A stretch of 56,131 bases of DNA from Megamonas hypermegale. Lineage in GTDB: Bacteria; Bacillota; Negativicutes; Selenomonadales; Selenomonadaceae. The DNA is taken from NCBI GenBank assembly GCA_002314325.1, contig DCFC01000044.1, positions 589 through 56,719 on the forward strand, in the 5' to 3' direction. Below are positions 34,737 through 44,400 of this stretch, one piece after another. The position numbers and the translations under genes were made by a program. A model generated the notes under the pieces. The model made no database searches, was not told the origin of the DNA, and saw only the letters and a list, made by a program, of their open reading frames with translations. Every line of letters begins with the position of its first letter. Within the stretch, counting starts at the first letter, position 1.

Positions 34737-35966
34737 ATGCTTATTCTTGATTGGATTATGGTGCCGATACAGGTAATAATTTTTCTGTTTACCGTGTATT
34801 ATTTTTTAATCGGTGTAAACGGATTGTGGCGCCGTAAGGAAAAGAAAATATTGACTCCGCAGAAAAGCTTCGCCGTAATCGTGGCCGCACACAACGAGTC
34901 GGCGGTAATCGGTCAGCTCGTGGACAATCTGAAAGCACTTGATTATCCGCAGAAACTGTACGATATTTTCGTTATTGCGGATAACTGTAGCGACAATACG
35001 GCACAGATTGCCCGCGACTGCGGAGCGATTGTCTGTGAACGTTTCAATGATAAGGAAAAAGGCAAGGGCTTTGCGCTGGAATGGATGTTTGCCAAACTGT
35101 TCGAGATGGAGCGTCAGTACGATGCCGTAGCTATTTTTGATGCGGACAACCTGGTGGACAAACGCTTTTTGCTGGAGATGAACAACCGCCTGTGTAAGGG
35201 CGACAAACTCGTTCAGGGTTATCTTGATTCCAAAAATCCGTACGATACATGGGTTTCCGGTACGTTTTCCATTGCTTTTTGGGTTATTGACCATATCTGG
35301 CATTTGGCGAAGACGAATATCGGTCTTTCCTCTGTGCTCGGCGGTACGGGCATGTGTATTACGACGGACGTGCTGAAAAGACACGGCTGGGGTGCAACAT
35401 GCCTCACGGAAGATATGGAATTCACCATGAAATCGCTGGTGGAAGGCATTAAGACGACATGGGCGCATGACGCTATTGTTTACGATGAAAAACCGCTTAC
35501 GTTCAAGCAGTCATGGAACCAGCGCAAACGCTGGGCGCAGGGACAGTTTGACGTGGCGCACCGCTTCATTCCGAAAATGCTTAAGGAAGGTATCCGCCGC
35601 CACGATATCCGCATTCTGGACGGTTGTCTGCATCTGCTGCAGCCGCATTTCTTGCTGGTATCCACTCTATACGTTATTCTGTCATATGTGCAGATGGGCA
35701 CGGGATATCCGCTGTTTACGAATATCTATCAGTTCATTCCGTCCAATCTGCTTACGGTAATCACTATGGGGCAGTATATCCTGCCGATAATCATACTTGC
35801 TAAAATTCGTGTAAAATGGAAAGCATGGTTTTATCTGATTTTGTATCCGGTGTTTATTTACAGCTGGATACCGATTGTATTTTTAGGTTTTCTGCACCGC
35901 AATGACCATGAATGGTCGCACACGAAACATACGCGCGCAGTCAGCTATGATGAACTGACACGTTAA
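34737..35966 (+). CDS. Membrane glycosyltransferase family 2, processive type
   Basis: 409 residues. One N-terminal membrane segment (about 5-25), a cytoplasmic GT-A domain with VVAAHNESAVI, the DADN metal-binding motif and TEDMEF, then QRKRWAQGQ (QxxRW, the mark of polymerising GT2 enzymes), and C-terminal membrane helices (about 300-390). Relatives include N-glycosyltransferases and cellulose- or hyaluronan-like synthases; the polymer, if any, is unknown. It follows pssA by 28 bp and ends the psd-pssA unit. Confidence 0.85.
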   Translation: MLILDWIMVPIQVIIFLFTVYYFLIGVNGLWRRKEKKILTPQKSFAVIVAAHNESAVIGQLVDNLKALDYPQKLYDIFVIADNCSDNTAQIARDCGAIVCERFNDKEKGKGFALEWMFAKLFEMERQYDAVAIFDADNLVDKRFLLEMNNRLCKGDKLVQGYLDSKNPYDTWVSGTFSIAFWVIDHIWHLAKTNIGLSSVLGGTGMCITTDVLKRHGWGATCLTEDMEFTMKSLVEGIKTTWAHDAIVYDEKPLTFKQSWNQRKRWAQGQFDVAHRFIPKMLKEGIRRHDIRILDGCLHLLQPHFLLVSTLYVILSYVQMGTGYPLFTNIYQFIPSNLLTVITMGQYILPIIILAKIRVKWKAWFYLILYPVFIYSWIPIVFLGFLHRNDHEWSHTKHTRAVSYDELTR

Positions 35967-35973
35967 AAATTTT

Positions 35974-36030
35974 AATACCTTTTATCCGATAAGTCGAAGA
36001 CATTATTAAACGGATAAAAGGTATTTTTTA
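35974..36030 (+). terminator. Rho-independent terminator
   Basis: 15-bp stem AATACCTTTTATCCG / CGGATAAAAGGTATT with a 22-nt loop and a T-run, 7 bp past the glycosyltransferase stop. Confidence 0.88.
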
Positions 36031-36054
36031 TTTTTGATAAATTTGTGTTATAAT
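36026..36054 (+). promoter_or_regulatory. Probable queD promoter (extended -10)
   Basis: TGTTATAAT (TATAAT at 36049-36054 with an upstream TG) and a weak TTTTAT at 36026-36031. The leader to the queD start is about 40 nt; no preQ1 aptamer is apparent in it. Confidence 0.5.
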
Positions 36055-36099
36055 CTTGATGTTGGAATATAAATCAGAATACAAGAAGGAGGAATTTTT

Positions 36100-36477
36100 T
36101 TGTTTGAATTGGTAGTAAACGGAGCTTTTGAAGCAGCTCACCGTTTAGTGGACTATCCGGGAAAATGCAACAGACTGCACGGACACAGCTGGACAGTAGA
36201 ATTGTCTGTTGTTGGCAATAAATTAAATAAAATAGGCATGGTGGCGGATTTTAAAACGCTAAAGGCGCTGCTCATGGAAGTGCTGGACAAAATGGACCAT
36301 CAGTATCTCAATGAACTGCCGCAGTTTAAAGAGGTAAATCCTACAGCGGAAAATCTGGCACAGTATATTTATCATACATTGAAGCAGAATGAAATTTTTG
36401 CGGAAAACGTAAAACTGAATTACGTAAAAGTCTGGGAGTCGCCGAAATCCGCCGTTATCTATAGAGAGGACGACTGA
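36100..36477 (+). CDS. queD: 6-carboxytetrahydropterin synthase
   Basis: 125 residues, the PTPS/QueD fold. Zinc ligands are His14 (FEAAHRL), His27 and His29 (LHGHSW); catalytic Cys23 is in GKCNRLHGH. It converts dihydroneopterin triphosphate to 6-carboxytetrahydropterin in queuosine synthesis. The start is TTG, 7 nt after AGAAGGAGG. queE follows 1 bp after the stop codon; queC, queF and tgt are not in the window. Confidence 0.94.
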   Translation: MFELVVNGAFEAAHRLVDYPGKCNRLHGHSWTVELSVVGNKLNKIGMVADFKTLKALLMEVLDKMDHQYLNELPQFKEVNPTAENLAQYIYHTLKQNEIFAENVKLNYVKVWESPKSAVIYREDD

Positions 36478-36478
36478 G

Positions 36479-37219
36479 ATGCAAGTGGGAATTTCGGAAA
36501 TTTTTTCCTCCGTGCAGGGAGAGGGAAAATACGTAGGCTGCCGTCAGCTGTTTATCCGCCTCATTGGCTGCAATATGGACTGCCCGTACTGCGATACGAA
36601 TACGCTGGCGCATACGGCGTCCGTTCCGTGTCTGCTGGAGGAAGTGGAAGGCCATCAGGGAAAAACGGAACTTATTAATCCTGTAAAGCCGGAAGATGTA
36701 CTGCCGTATATAAAATACCGCCTGCAATCGCCGCACCATTCGGTCAGCATAACGGGCGGCGAACCGCTGCTGTTTACGGATTTTATCCGCATTCTGGCGC
36801 AAGAGATAAAACCGCTTAACGTGCCGCTGTTTCTGGAAACGAACGGCACACTGCCGAAACAGCTGGAAAAAGTAATAGATATCGTAGACATCATCAGCAT
36901 GGACATGAAACTGCCGAGCGATGTGCAGGCGGAATACTGGCGCGAGCATGAAGAATTTCTGCATATTGCGGCCCGGAAAGACGTTTATGTTAAAATCGTA
37001 GTTTCCGAGCAGTCAACAGAAGCCGATTTTATCAAGGCGCTCGATATCATTAAACAAGTGGACGAGAATATTCTGCTTGTGCTGCAGCCGATAACACCGC
37101 AGGGCGGACTTTGCGCCGCATCGCCGCAGAAAATGCTCGACTGGCAGGATTTGGCGCTGCGGACGCTGAAAAACGTGCGCGTAATCGGACAGACGCATCG
37201 TTTGCTGGATTTACGTTAA
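36479..37219 (+). CDS. queE: 7-carboxy-7-deazaguanine synthase (radical SAM)
   Basis: 246 residues. The cluster cysteines 31, 35 and 38 (GCNMDCPYCDT) fit CX3CX2C; SITGGEPL supports SAM binding. It rearranges the QueD product to the deazaguanine core. Translational coupling with queD is likely. The C-terminal codons and stop run directly into NP element copy 11, whose left end is not clearly separable from the coding sequence. Confidence 0.94.
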   Translation: MQVGISEIFSSVQGEGKYVGCRQLFIRLIGCNMDCPYCDTNTLAHTASVPCLLEEVEGHQGKTELINPVKPEDVLPYIKYRLQSPHHSVSITGGEPLLFTDFIRILAQEIKPLNVPLFLETNGTLPKQLEKVIDIVDIISMDMKLPSDVQAEYWREHEEFLHIAARKDVYVKIVVSEQSTEADFIKALDIIKQVDENILLVLQPITPQGGLCAASPQKMLDWQDLALRTLKNVRVIGQTHRLLDLR

Positions 37220-37331
37220 TTATTTTTCTAAAGCAGTATAATAGTTTATATTTAGTGAGGTTAAGTGATAACATCGAACGAATATAAACTATTATACTGC
37301 TGGCTATAAGCTCGACGTTTTACGAGCACAA
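37220..37331 (+). repeat. NP element copy 11, abutting queE
   Basis: Inner arms 37232-37252 and 37281-37301 are perfect; the right end is GAGCACAA. The left end would fall inside the last codons of queE (TTACGTTAATTATTTTTC compared with TTGTGCTAGTTGATTTTT), so either the gene end was built on element sequence or the left end is lost. No clear direct repeat. Confidence 0.85.
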
Positions 37332-37363
37332 TAGATTAGAATTAGCAGAAAGGTGGTGTTTCA

Positions 37364-38113
37364 GTGCGGATATTATTGGTGAATGACGACGGTATTCACG
37401 GTGAAGGTCTGCTTGTGCTGGCAAAAGAGCTTGCTGGGCGGCATGATGTGTACGTCTGTGCGCCGAACAGGGAGCAAAGCGGCATGTCGCAGGCTTTATC
37501 CGTAGGCGTGCCGCTGCGAGTGAGCGATGAACGGCTTGATTTGCCGGTAAAAAAAGCACTGAGTGTTGACGGCAGACCGGCGGACTGCACGAAGCTGGCG
37601 CTGGAGATACTGTTCAAGGACGAGCAGATAGACATGGTGATTTCCGGTATCAATAAAGGCGCCAATCTCGGGACGGATGTGCTTTACTCCGGGACGGTCG
37701 GCGCGGCGCTGGAAGGATACAATCACAATGTCCGTTCGCTCGCCGTGTCCGTGTCCGGCAAAGCGGCAGTGTCGTTTGAGCAGATAGCCGAAATCATTGC
37801 CGCAAAACTCGATTATTTTTATCAGACAGGAGAAAAATTCATGTATAATATAAATTTTCCTCTGGCGCTGAATAGTGATAAAATAGAATTTGTATTCACA
37901 AAGCAGGGCTTCCGCCGCTATGAAAACGAATTTCATACCGTAGAATTATCCGACGGCTCGACTGCCTATAAAATGCAGGGCAATGCACAGGATATCGGCA
38001 ATGACGAATTTACGGACATTGCGGCGGTAAAACGGGGCTGTATCTCGGTAACGCCTCTGACTTTGGAACGCACCGATTTTGCAAAGCTGAATAAATTAAA
38101 CAGTTTAAAGTAA
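37364..38113 (+). CDS. surE: 5'/3'-nucleotidase SurE
   Basis: 249 residues starting MRILLVNDDGIHGEG, the metal-binding N-terminus of SurE (Asp8, Asp9). NREQSG and SGINKGANLGTDVLYSGTVGAALEG are the other family blocks. It dephosphorylates nucleoside monophosphates. The start is GTG after AAAGGTGGTG. It lies upstream of ahcY and the SAH/MTA deaminase gene, all handling nucleosides. Confidence 0.95.
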   Translation: MRILLVNDDGIHGEGLLVLAKELAGRHDVYVCAPNREQSGMSQALSVGVPLRVSDERLDLPVKKALSVDGRPADCTKLALEILFKDEQIDMVISGINKGANLGTDVLYSGTVGAALEGYNHNVRSLAVSVSGKAAVSFEQIAEIIAAKLDYFYQTGEKFMYNINFPLALNSDKIEFVFTKQGFRRYENEFHTVELSDGSTAYKMQGNAQDIGNDEFTDIAAVKRGCISVTPLTLERTDFAKLNKLNSLK

Positions 38114-38130
38114 ATTGGAGGTATTAGTTA

Positions 38131-39375
38131 ATGAAATCTGTAATAAAAGACATTACGCTGGCACCGTCCGGCCATGACAAAATCGCATGGGTAAAAAACT
38201 TTATGCCTGTGCTTCGCCATATTGACGAAGAATATTCCAAGACAAAACCGTTTGCGGGTAAACGCATGGTTATGACAATGCACCTCGAAGCGAAAACGGC
38301 TTATCTGGCACTCGTGCTGAAAAATGCCGGTGCGGAAGTAATTGCAACGGGCAGCAATCCGCTTTCCACGCAGGACGACGTTGTAGCGGCTCTCGTGGAA
38401 GACGGCATTACCGTATTCGCCAAATACGACTGCACGCCGGAAGAATACGACGAATATATTGATATGGCGCTTGCCACCAAACCGGACATGATTATGGACG
38501 ACGGCGGCGATTTGGTATACCGCATTCATAATCAGCACCCGGAACTCATTCCGCATATCATCGGCGGCAGTGAAGAAACGACGACGGGCGTTATCCGCGA
38601 CAAGGCGCTTGCCAACGAAGGAAAATTGAAATTCCCGATGCTTGCAGCCAATGACGCTTACTGCAAATATCTGTTCGACAACAGATACGGTACAGGTCAG
38701 TCCACATGGGACGGCATTATGCGCACCACCAATCTCGTTGTTGCCGGTAAAACGGTCGTTATCGCAGGCTACGGCTGGTGCGGCAAAGGCGGTGCAATGC
38801 GTGCCAAAGGGCTCGGCGCTAATGTAGTAATCACGGAAGTCGACCCGATTAAAGCGATTGAAGCCGTATTCGACGGTTTCCGCGTAATGCCGATGCACGA
38901 AGCGGCTAAAATCGGCGATATCTTCCTCACGCTGACAGGCGATGTGAATGTTATCGATGCCGAAGATTTTGCCGTAATGAAAAACGGTGCAATGCTCGCC
39001 AACTCCGGTCATTTCGATGTGGAAATCAACAAAAAAGCGTTGCTGGAAAGTTCCGTATCGCACCGCGTAGTGCGCAAGAATATCGAAGAATACGTCCAGA
39101 AAGACGGCCGCAAATTATATCTTTTAGCTGAAGGCAGACTCGTAAACCTTGCTGCAGGCGACGGCCATCCAGCGGAAATCATGGATTTATCCTTCGCCGT
39201 ACAGTTCTTCAGTGCACTGCACATTGTAAATCATCATCAGGAACTGGAAAACAAAGTATACGTTATGCCGGAAGAAATCAATACGGAAATCGCTAAAATC
39301 AAACTGAAAGATTTAGGCGTTTCCATTGATGAACTCACAGAAGAACAATATAATTATTTAAATAAAGCTAATTAA
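38131..39375 (+). CDS. ahcY: Adenosylhomocysteinase
   Basis: 414 residues, the shorter form without the approximately 40-residue insert of many proteobacterial and eukaryotic enzymes. The NAD-binding loop GYGWCGKG is near 210-217. DDGGDL, the GGSEETTTG substrate loop, and C-terminal GDGHP are present. It splits SAH to homocysteine and adenosine. It lies 17 bp after surE, and the family-2 repeat follows 6 bp after the stop. Confidence 0.95.
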   Translation: MKSVIKDITLAPSGHDKIAWVKNFMPVLRHIDEEYSKTKPFAGKRMVMTMHLEAKTAYLALVLKNAGAEVIATGSNPLSTQDDVVAALVEDGITVFAKYDCTPEEYDEYIDMALATKPDMIMDDGGDLVYRIHNQHPELIPHIIGGSEETTTGVIRDKALANEGKLKFPMLAANDAYCKYLFDNRYGTGQSTWDGIMRTTNLVVAGKTVVIAGYGWCGKGGAMRAKGLGANVVITEVDPIKAIEAVFDGFRVMPMHEAAKIGDIFLTLTGDVNVIDAEDFAVMKNGAMLANSGHFDVEINKKALLESSVSHRVVRKNIEEYVQKDGRKLYLLAEGRLVNLAAGDGHPAEIMDLSFAVQFFSALHIVNHHQELENKVYVMPEEINTEIAKIKLKDLGVSIDELTEEQYNYLNKAN

Positions 39376-39381
39376 TGAGAT

Positions 39382-39856
39382 GTTCATTTTTCTTTGATGC
39401 AAAGAAAAACGAACCAAAAAGAAACTTTTTAACGTTTCGCTAACGCTGCACTGGGCGAGCCTTCGCAGCCCTTGCAGATAAACAGGCGGTACGAAGGTTC
39501 GAACCGTTTGGAATTTGGCTCGAGCCTTCCATTTTCAGCAGAAACTTAAATTGAGTTGTTGGTACAATATTGTGCTAGTCATGCTGAATTTTTGTCTGCG
39601 TTGGGAATTTTTACGGTAGCTTCAGCTATTAAGAAAACAATTTTTTATTTCTGTTTTTAGTTCAAATGTTTGAGCAAAGCGAGTTTTTGAACGTTAGAAA
39701 TAAAAAATTGTTTTCTTAAAGTAAAAATTTCTTAGCAGTACACGAACCAAGGCACTTTCTTTTTCGGCAACTTTTCTTTGTGCCAGCAAAGAAAAATTGC
39801 CCGGCGCAATATAAGAATAAATTAAGAAATTAAATCTCTTTATCTTATATTGTGCC
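39382..39856 (+). repeat. Long structured repeat (LSR) copy A
   Basis: This gene-free stretch shares about 300 bp with 55777-56131, including ACGTTTCGCTAACGCTGCAC. Four hairpins are visible. 39382-39414 has arms GTTCATTTTTCTTTG / CAAAGAAAAACGAAC. 39629-39652 pairs perfectly with 39696-39719 (24 bp), with an inner GTTCAAA / TTTGAAC. 39766-39801 has arms GGCAACTTTTCTTTG / CAAAGAAAAATTGCC. 39803-39856 has arms GGCGCAATATAAGA / TCTTATATTGTGCC. The first could terminate ahcY. No reading frame of note; the remainder to 39923 shows only the next gene's leader. Confidence 0.8.
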
Positions 39857-39923
39857 GAATGGGTATTTTCTTTAATTCGATTTTTTTTAAACAAAGAAAT
39901 CAGCAAATAGAAAAGAGTAAGAT

Positions 39924-41201
39924 ATGAATATTTTAATAAAAGATGTAAACGCCATCCTGCCGGAAGGCGTGGTTAAACAGACGGATATCGGCGTGAAAGA
40001 TGATAAAATTGCCTTTATCGGTGATGTTCCAGCAGATTTCACGGCTGATAAAATCATCAGCGGCAAGGACAAACTGGCAACGCCGGGTTTTGTCAATGCG
40101 CATACTCATGTTTCCATGACACTGTTGCGCAGTTATGCCGACGATATGCAGCTTATGGACTGGCTGGAAAATAAAATCTGGCCGATTGAAGCAAAAATGA
40201 AAAAAGAGGATATTTACTGGGGCGCAATGCTCGGTATTGCAGAAATGCTCAAAGGCGGTACAACTGCTTTTGCCGATATGTACGGCGATATGGAGCAGGT
40301 TGCGCAGGCTTGTATTGATACAGATATCCGTGCTGTGCTTTCACGCGGTATGATTGGTGTTGCACCGAACGGTATGCAGGCATTGGAGGAGAACAAAGAG
40401 CTTTTCCGCGATTTTAACAATGCCAATGATGGCAAAATTACGGTAATGTTCGGGCCGCACGCGCCGTATACCTGTCCGCCGGATTTTCTGCGCAAGGTTA
40501 TAGCAGCGAGTGAAGAATATAATGCTGAAATTCATATTCATCTGGCTGAAACGAAAGGTGAAGTGGAAAACTGCCTGAAAGAGTACGGAAAAACGCCGAT
40601 TGCTCTGATGGAGGAAGTCGGTATTTTAAATCGTGGCGTCCTGGCGGCGCATTGTGTCCATGTTACGGACGAAGATATTGCTATCATGAAAAAGCATAAT
40701 GTAAGAGTAGCACATAATCCGGGCAGTAATATGAAACTTGCCAGCGGCGTTGCCCCTGTGCCGAAAATGCTTGCGGCAGGTCTTTGTGTCGGTCTGGGTA
40801 CAGACGGAGCTTCCAGTAATAATAATCTTGATATGCTTGAAGAAATCAATCTGGCGACGCTTTTGCACAAGGTTCACAACCTTGACCCGCTGGCTGTTCC
40901 TGCATTTAAAGGCGTGCAGATGGGAACGCAGTACGGAGCTGAAGCTGTCGGTATCAAAAATGCAGGCTTGATTAAGGAAGGCTATAAAGCCGATATCGTA
41001 CTGTTCGATTTAAATGAGCCGCAGTGCTGTCCGCGCCATGACCTGATTTCGCTTTTGGCCTACAGTATGAATTCTTCCATGGCCGACACTGTACTTGTTG
41101 ACGGTAAGGTACTGGTGGAAAACAAACAGTTCACTACAATTGATGAAGAAAAAATCAAATATGAAGCAAATCGCTGTACGAAAAATCTGCTGAATAGATG
41201 A
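39924..41201 (+). CDS. mtaD: 5-methylthioadenosine/S-adenosylhomocysteine deaminase
   Basis: 425 residues, amidohydrolase superfamily. Metal ligands HTH (about 60-62, VNAHTHVSM), a further His in HIHLAETKGE, AAHCVHV, and catalytic Asp in GLGTDGASSNNNLDM are all seen. It deaminates SAH and MTA to inosyl forms. With ahcY just upstream, the cell has two outlets for SAH. The gene lies beyond the LSR element, so it probably has its own promoter. Confidence 0.93.
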   Translation: MNILIKDVNAILPEGVVKQTDIGVKDDKIAFIGDVPADFTADKIISGKDKLATPGFVNAHTHVSMTLLRSYADDMQLMDWLENKIWPIEAKMKKEDIYWGAMLGIAEMLKGGTTAFADMYGDMEQVAQACIDTDIRAVLSRGMIGVAPNGMQALEENKELFRDFNNANDGKITVMFGPHAPYTCPPDFLRKVIAASEEYNAEIHIHLAETKGEVENCLKEYGKTPIALMEEVGILNRGVLAAHCVHVTDEDIAIMKKHNVRVAHNPGSNMKLASGVAPVPKMLAAGLCVGLGTDGASSNNNLDMLEEINLATLLHKVHNLDPLAVPAFKGVQMGTQYGAEAVGIKNAGLIKEGYKADIVLFDLNEPQCCPRHDLISLLAYSMNSSMADTVLVDGKVLVENKQFTTIDEEKIKYEANRCTKNLLNR

Positions 41202-41208
41202 TATGAAT

Positions 41209-41247
41209 AATCTCCGGTAATTAAAAAAATAATTATCGGAGATTTAT
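41209..41247 (+). terminator. Rho-independent terminator of the deaminase gene
   Basis: 15-bp stem AATCTCCGGTAATTA / TAATTATCGGAGATT (one G-U/A-C site), 6-nt A-rich loop, followed by TATT. Confidence 0.8.
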
Positions 41248-41286
41248 TATTGATAATCATATAAAAATATACTATAATAAATATAA

Positions 41287-41315
41287 TTGATTAAATACGT
41301 ATTTAAAAATTATAT
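41287..41315 (+). promoter_or_regulatory. Possible promoter of the first autotransporter
   Basis: TTGATT (41287-41292), 17 bp, TTATAT (41310-41315), in a very AT-rich gap where such matches are common by chance. The leader to the gene would be about 85 nt. Confidence 0.35.
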
Positions 41316-41405
41316 AAAAAATATAGGGATAATTGTTCTTGTGAATTTTCTTTATTATATACATAGTAAATAAGTATTTCAGATATAAATATCAAAAAGA
41401 AAGAG

Positions 41406-44400
41406 ATGACTTTAGTGCAAAGAAAGAAAATGGAAAGAATAATTATCCTTAGTTTATTTTTGGGGATAACCAATACAGGATTTGCCCAGACGACGTCAAG
41501 CACGGGTATTAATGGAAATTTTGCTCACATATACGATGATGACTTAAAGATATCGGTAAATAATGGATATTACGGTATTCAAGCACTGGACAGCAATATT
41601 GATTTGACGATGCAGAACATGGAAATAGACAATAAGGGAAACAGAAGAAACAGTAAATTCAACGGTATATATGCAGACGGATTAAGTGTAATTAATATAA
41701 ACGGAACGAATCTCCAGATGAATATCAATAATACGGATAATTCCACAGGAATAGAAGCAGAAGAGGGTTCTATAATAAAAATTGATGTCAAAAAATCGAA
41801 TAATGTGAATATAAAGGGTATAAGGCAGAATACTTCTGGTGGAATAGAGGTTAGGGACAAAGCGTCTGTTTCTTTAAAAGCAGGAAATTCAAATATGATA
41901 AATGCTGATTTTGTAGGAATATCGGCAGATGAACAATCTCAGGTGGATTTGATTGCAGGTAATGACAATATTATTGCAGCCAATAATGCAATTGTAAGCT
42001 GGACGAATGGAAGAATTAATTTAACGGCATTAAATGGCAGTAATGTATTAAACGGTATATATTTTGGTATAAGCGGATATGATAATTCAGATATAACGCT
42101 AAACGCGCCAAGCGGCAGAAATATTATTAACGTGACGGACGGAGCCGGTATTCTGGCGGATAATACAAAGATACGGCTTAAAGCGGAAAACAATAGTATT
42201 ATTTCGCAAAAAGGAATAGCTGTGGATGCTACAGTCGGCAGCAGCGTCAATATTATAGGTAGGCAGAATAACTATATTGACGGATTGATTTATGTAAAGG
42301 ATAAGGGAACGGTCGTAAATATCGGAAATTTTTTCGGGGCGGGTAATGTAAAAGACAGTGGTAACAATTATATAATCATTAATATTGACGGCAACAATAC
42401 AAACGATATCGATATGAATAACAGTAATGCTGTTTCAGCGATATATGCAGGTGATGGAGCGGTTATTAATATCGGAGCAGATGAACGGCACGGAAATTAT
42501 ATAATGCGTACTTTAAATAACCGACAAAAACAGAGCCGACTGGTCTGGGTTAGTGAAGGAAGCGTCAATATACAGGGACGGTCTGATTTGTATGCAACGG
42601 ATGATTGGTCGGTAAGCAGTAAACAGATTGCATTGGCAGCCGGTACGGTAAATCCGAATGAAGAAAAACAAAAGGCATTACTGAATTTGAATTTTGGCAG
42701 TGGCAGTAAAATTATTGGAGATATTACAGCCGGTAAAAACGGTTATATAAATATAACGCCGCAAAACGGAGCCGATATAAATATGCAAAGCAATATATTG
42801 GCAGCAAACGGCGGCAGTATCAATATCGATACGGGCGACAATAGCTTTTTGACGGGACGCATTGACGATTACAGCGACGCTGCAGTCAAATTGAGCCACG
42901 GTGGAGAAATGTTCAAACCGGAATACAGCGACAAAATCATATCGAGCGGGAATATAAATCTTACGCTGGGGAAAAATTCACAATGGAATGTTGCGGGACA
43001 GTCATGGGTATCGCAGCTGAATTTGAAGGAAAACAGCATAGTCAATCTGGTCAGTGCCAATACGGATGAAAGAAATAAGCCGCATGCGCTGCTGATAGAA
43101 AATTTAAGCGGCGACGGCAATTTTGTAATGAGTTTGAAAGATAACAGAAACCTAAGCGACATGTTGTATTTGAAAAAAGCAACCGGTGTATATAATATAG
43201 TTCTGACCGATGTTTTGACTAACCAGGAATTGGGAAAGACAGGTCTGCGTTTTGCTACAGTCGGGGCCGGTTCGAATATTATTTTTAAAAATGTTGTAGC
43301 ATACGATAAAGGCGCATACGATGTCAAATATGTAATAAATACAGATAAGTATTTAAATAATGCGGAGAACAACGATTATAATAATGATGAAAACCATGCT
43401 GACGGCAGTTTCGGTCAATATCGTCCGGGAAATGAAGCAGTTGGGAACTTTTTGGAAAGTGGCGGACAAAACGACAGTGAAATTCTGGATTATAAAATTT
43501 CTGCAGTGGAAAACAGAGAATTATCAAATGTCGGCAATACGATACTGAATATGAGCAAGGCGAATTACAGCCAGGCCGTATATATGGACAGATTGAGCAA
43601 ACGAATGGGTGAATCTCATTATATAAACGGTAATGAAGGTTTATGGGTAAGAATGCGTTATGATGAAACGGATAAGGATAAAGCGTTTAAGATATCCACC
43701 AATATGTATGAAATAGGTTATGATAGAAAATCTGATAGCAAGGATAAAAACGGTTATCACAGACGCGGTATTGCTTTTGATTATATGGACGGCAATACAA
43801 GTTATGATGATATTGCCGGCAGCGGTGAGACGAACCGTAAAGGCATATGGTTTTATGATACATGGTTCGGCAACAAAGGCCACTATACCGATTATGTAGT
43901 AAAATGGGGACACCTTGAAAACAATTTCGACCTCTATACCAGAATGCACAATGAAAAAGTGAACGGTGAATATGATAATGATGTGTATTCGGTGAGCGGA
44001 GAGTGGGGATATAAGAATAAACTTAATGGAGGCTGGTATATTGAACCGCAGCTGCAGATGCAGTATGCACATGTAACAGGTGAAAATTATAAGACGACGC
44101 AGGAAACGGAAGTATCGGCAGACGGTATTGACAGTCTGATTGCAAGAGCCGGTTTCAGGTTCGGTCGAGATTTCGGCAAGGATGGAAAATCAACATTCTA
44201 TGTAAAAGCGGATATACTGCATGAGTTTTTTGGTGAACAGAATATCACAGTCAGGGATAAGAGTACTGAATATCTGAAACGAAGTATAGATTATGACAAC
44301 GGCGGAACATGGTATACAATAGGATTGGGCTTAAGCACGGAGCTGACAGACCATTCATATGCTTTTCTGGATATTGAAAAGACATTCGGCAGCGATAATA

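Noticed and set aside
36055..36099. preQ1 riboswitch before queD
   Set aside because: The leader is about 40 nt, and I see no C-rich loop with A-rich tail of the class I aptamer in it.
37050..37274. Apparent small proteins sharing MLSLNLTKYK near 37.2 kb and upstream of the radical SAM gene
   Set aside because: The shared peptide is a translation of the NP loop and arm. It recurs because the repeat recurs, has no ribosome site of its own, and at 37.2 kb runs antisense to queE.
37220..37363. SAM or SAH riboswitch before surE-ahcY
   Set aside because: The interval is filled by an NP element that also occurs before unrelated genes; no aptamer core is apparent.
39376..39923. Degraded insertion sequence or pseudogene between ahcY and mtaD
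   Set aside because: No frame of useful length resembles a transposase in any direction, and the stretch is better described by its hairpins and its homologue at the right edge of the window.
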